Source of the DNA: Fidelibacterota bacterium
Lineage (GTDB): Bacteria > Fidelibacterota > Marinisomatia > Marinisomatales > TCS55
DNA length: 7,561 nucleotides
Direction of reading: 5' to 3'
Assembly: GCA_002716525.1 (NCBI GenBank)
Contig: PBBH01000028.1
Span: forward strand, 8,525 to 16,085
Position 1 is the stretch's first letter, and every line of letters begins with the position of its first letter. The notes below the pieces were generated by a model that was not told the DNA's origin, searched no databases, and saw only the letters and a list, made by a program, of their open reading frames with translations. The translations under genes and the position numbers were made by a program. Positions 6,865-7,561 of the stretch are shown here, piece after piece.

Positions 6865-7561
6865 TTAGTCTATATACATTGATTCGATGACTGAAGACCA
6901 GTTTTCACTGATCTGTTTTCGGCGAATTTTTAAGGTTGGAGTCAATTCACCATCATCAATTGTAAAGTCACGCGGTAAAATAGAGAATTTTTTTAACTGT
7001 TCAGGATTAGAAAATTGTTTATTTAAGTCATTAACAAATACTTGTATTTCGGCGAAAATTTTATCGCTATCGGTATAATCACTAATTGAATGGCCTTTGT
7101 CTTTTAACATGCTTAATTGATCTACAGGATCTTTTGGAATGGAATTGGCTATAACTCCCAATTTGTCCCGAAGGATTACCCCCACATCAAGAGTAAAGAG
7201 CGCCGAACAATATTTACGCCCATCTCCCACTAGAAAACATTGAGAAACAATTGGGATAGACTTCATGGTTTCCTCAATAACAAGAGGGGCAATATTTTTT
7301 CCGCCAGAGCTAACATAAATCTCTTTTTTTCTACCCGTGATTGATATATAACCATCCGAATCAATTTTACCTATGTCACCAGTATGTAACCAACCTTCAA
7401 TCAGTGTTTCCTGTGTTGCTACAGGATTTTTATAATATCCTTTCATGACATGGTTTCCCCGAATAAGAATCTCTCCATCATCCGATATTTTAACTTCTGT
7501 TTTATTTAATGCTTTTCCAACAGTACCAATCTTATTATTTCCATGATAATTAATAGTCGCA
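6865..7561 (-). CDS. Long-chain acyl-CoA synthetase (AMP-forming), C-terminal part (cut by window edge)
   Basis: This is the last ~231 residues of an AMP-dependent long-chain fatty acid:CoA ligase (FadD15/FAA1-like), which activates fatty acids to acyl-CoA via an acyl-adenylate. The frame is open to the right edge, so the N-terminal ATP-binding P-loop part is outside. An ATG at 7446 is internal, because the frame upstream continues with the conserved IGTVGKAL and GEILIRGNHVMKGYYKNP. Visible motifs are WLHTGDIG with the ATP-ribose-binding Asp, the hinge GRKKEIYVSSGGKNIAP, and ELTPTLKIRRK near the C-terminus with the expected catalytic Lys. The insertion between hinge and C-terminal Lys is of the length seen in the long-chain group. 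The stop lies 2 bases before gpsA, which suggests a shared transcript. Chain-length preference cannot be told from this part. Confidence 0.93.
   Translation of the reverse strand, partial: ATINYHGNNKIGTVGKALNKTEVKISDDGEILIRGNHVMKGYYKNPVATQETLIEGWLHTGDIGKIDSDGYISITGRKKEIYVSSGGKNIAPLVIEETMKSIPIVSQCFLVGDGRKYCSALFTLDVGVILRDKLGVIANSIPKDPVDQLSMLKDKGHSISDYTDSDKIFAEIQVFVNDLNKQFSNPEQLKKFSILPRDFTIDDGELTPTLKIRRKQISENWSSVIESMYID

Noticed and set aside
6865..7446. A separate short CDS starting at ATG 7446
   Set aside because: The same frame continues upstream to the window edge with conserved acyl-CoA synthetase residues, so this Met is internal.
1..7561. Mobile, defence, CRISPR or biosynthetic cluster content
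   Set aside because: Nearly the whole window is covered by recognised housekeeping genes with short gaps; no repeats, transposase, integrase or att-like duplication of the tRNA 3' end were seen.

Overview
The window is an AT-rich stretch of bacterial chromosome in which every gene lies on the minus strand, so transcription runs from high to low coordinates. In that order it holds: the C-terminal part of a long-chain acyl-CoA synthetase (enters at the right edge), gpsA, a tRNA-Arg(CCU), a small membrane-anchored TPR protein, then rimP, nusA, infB, rbfA and the first 66 codons of truB (leaves at the left edge). No mobile element, CRISPR array, phage gene or defence gene is visible. This is a core housekeeping region, and I found no clear new biological system in it. 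The most interesting parts are the control signals around the nusA operon.

Right part (5870-7561): an AMP-forming acyl-CoA ligase and glycerol-3-phosphate dehydrogenase are 2 bases apart. One activates acyl chains and the other makes the glycerol phosphate backbone, so the pair looks like a lipid-supply unit.

Middle (4939-5869): a complete tRNA-Arg with anticodon CCU sits 18 bases before the start codon of a single-pass TPR protein. Between the TPR gene and rimP there is an 11-bp perfect hairpin with a T-rich tail on the transcribed strand, ending 12 bases before the rimP start codon. It looks like an intrinsic terminator or attenuator. Possible promoters lie just upstream of the tRNA and just upstream of this hairpin.

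Left part (1-4938): rimP-nusA-infB-rbfA-truB is the widely conserved translation and transcription-factor operon: 30S maturation, transcription elongation and antitermination, initiation factor IF2, 30S cold-shock maturation, and tRNA pseudouridine-55 synthase. The genes are tightly packed (gaps of 22, 4 and 4 bases, plus an infB-rbfA overlap), which suggests translational coupling. The nusA start is a forced TTG behind a strong Shine-Dalgarno sequence, and rbfA probably also starts at a TTG that overlaps the infB stop.

Organism: low GC, no ylxR gene between nusA and infB, a long Lys/Glu-rich IF2 linker, promoter-like motifs resembling the Bacteroidetes TTTG/TAnnTTTG type, and yet clear Shine-Dalgarno sequences at some genes. 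My best guess is an uncultivated FCB-group bacterium, for example of the Marinimicrobia (SAR406) type. This is inference from protein flavour and layout, not from a database search.
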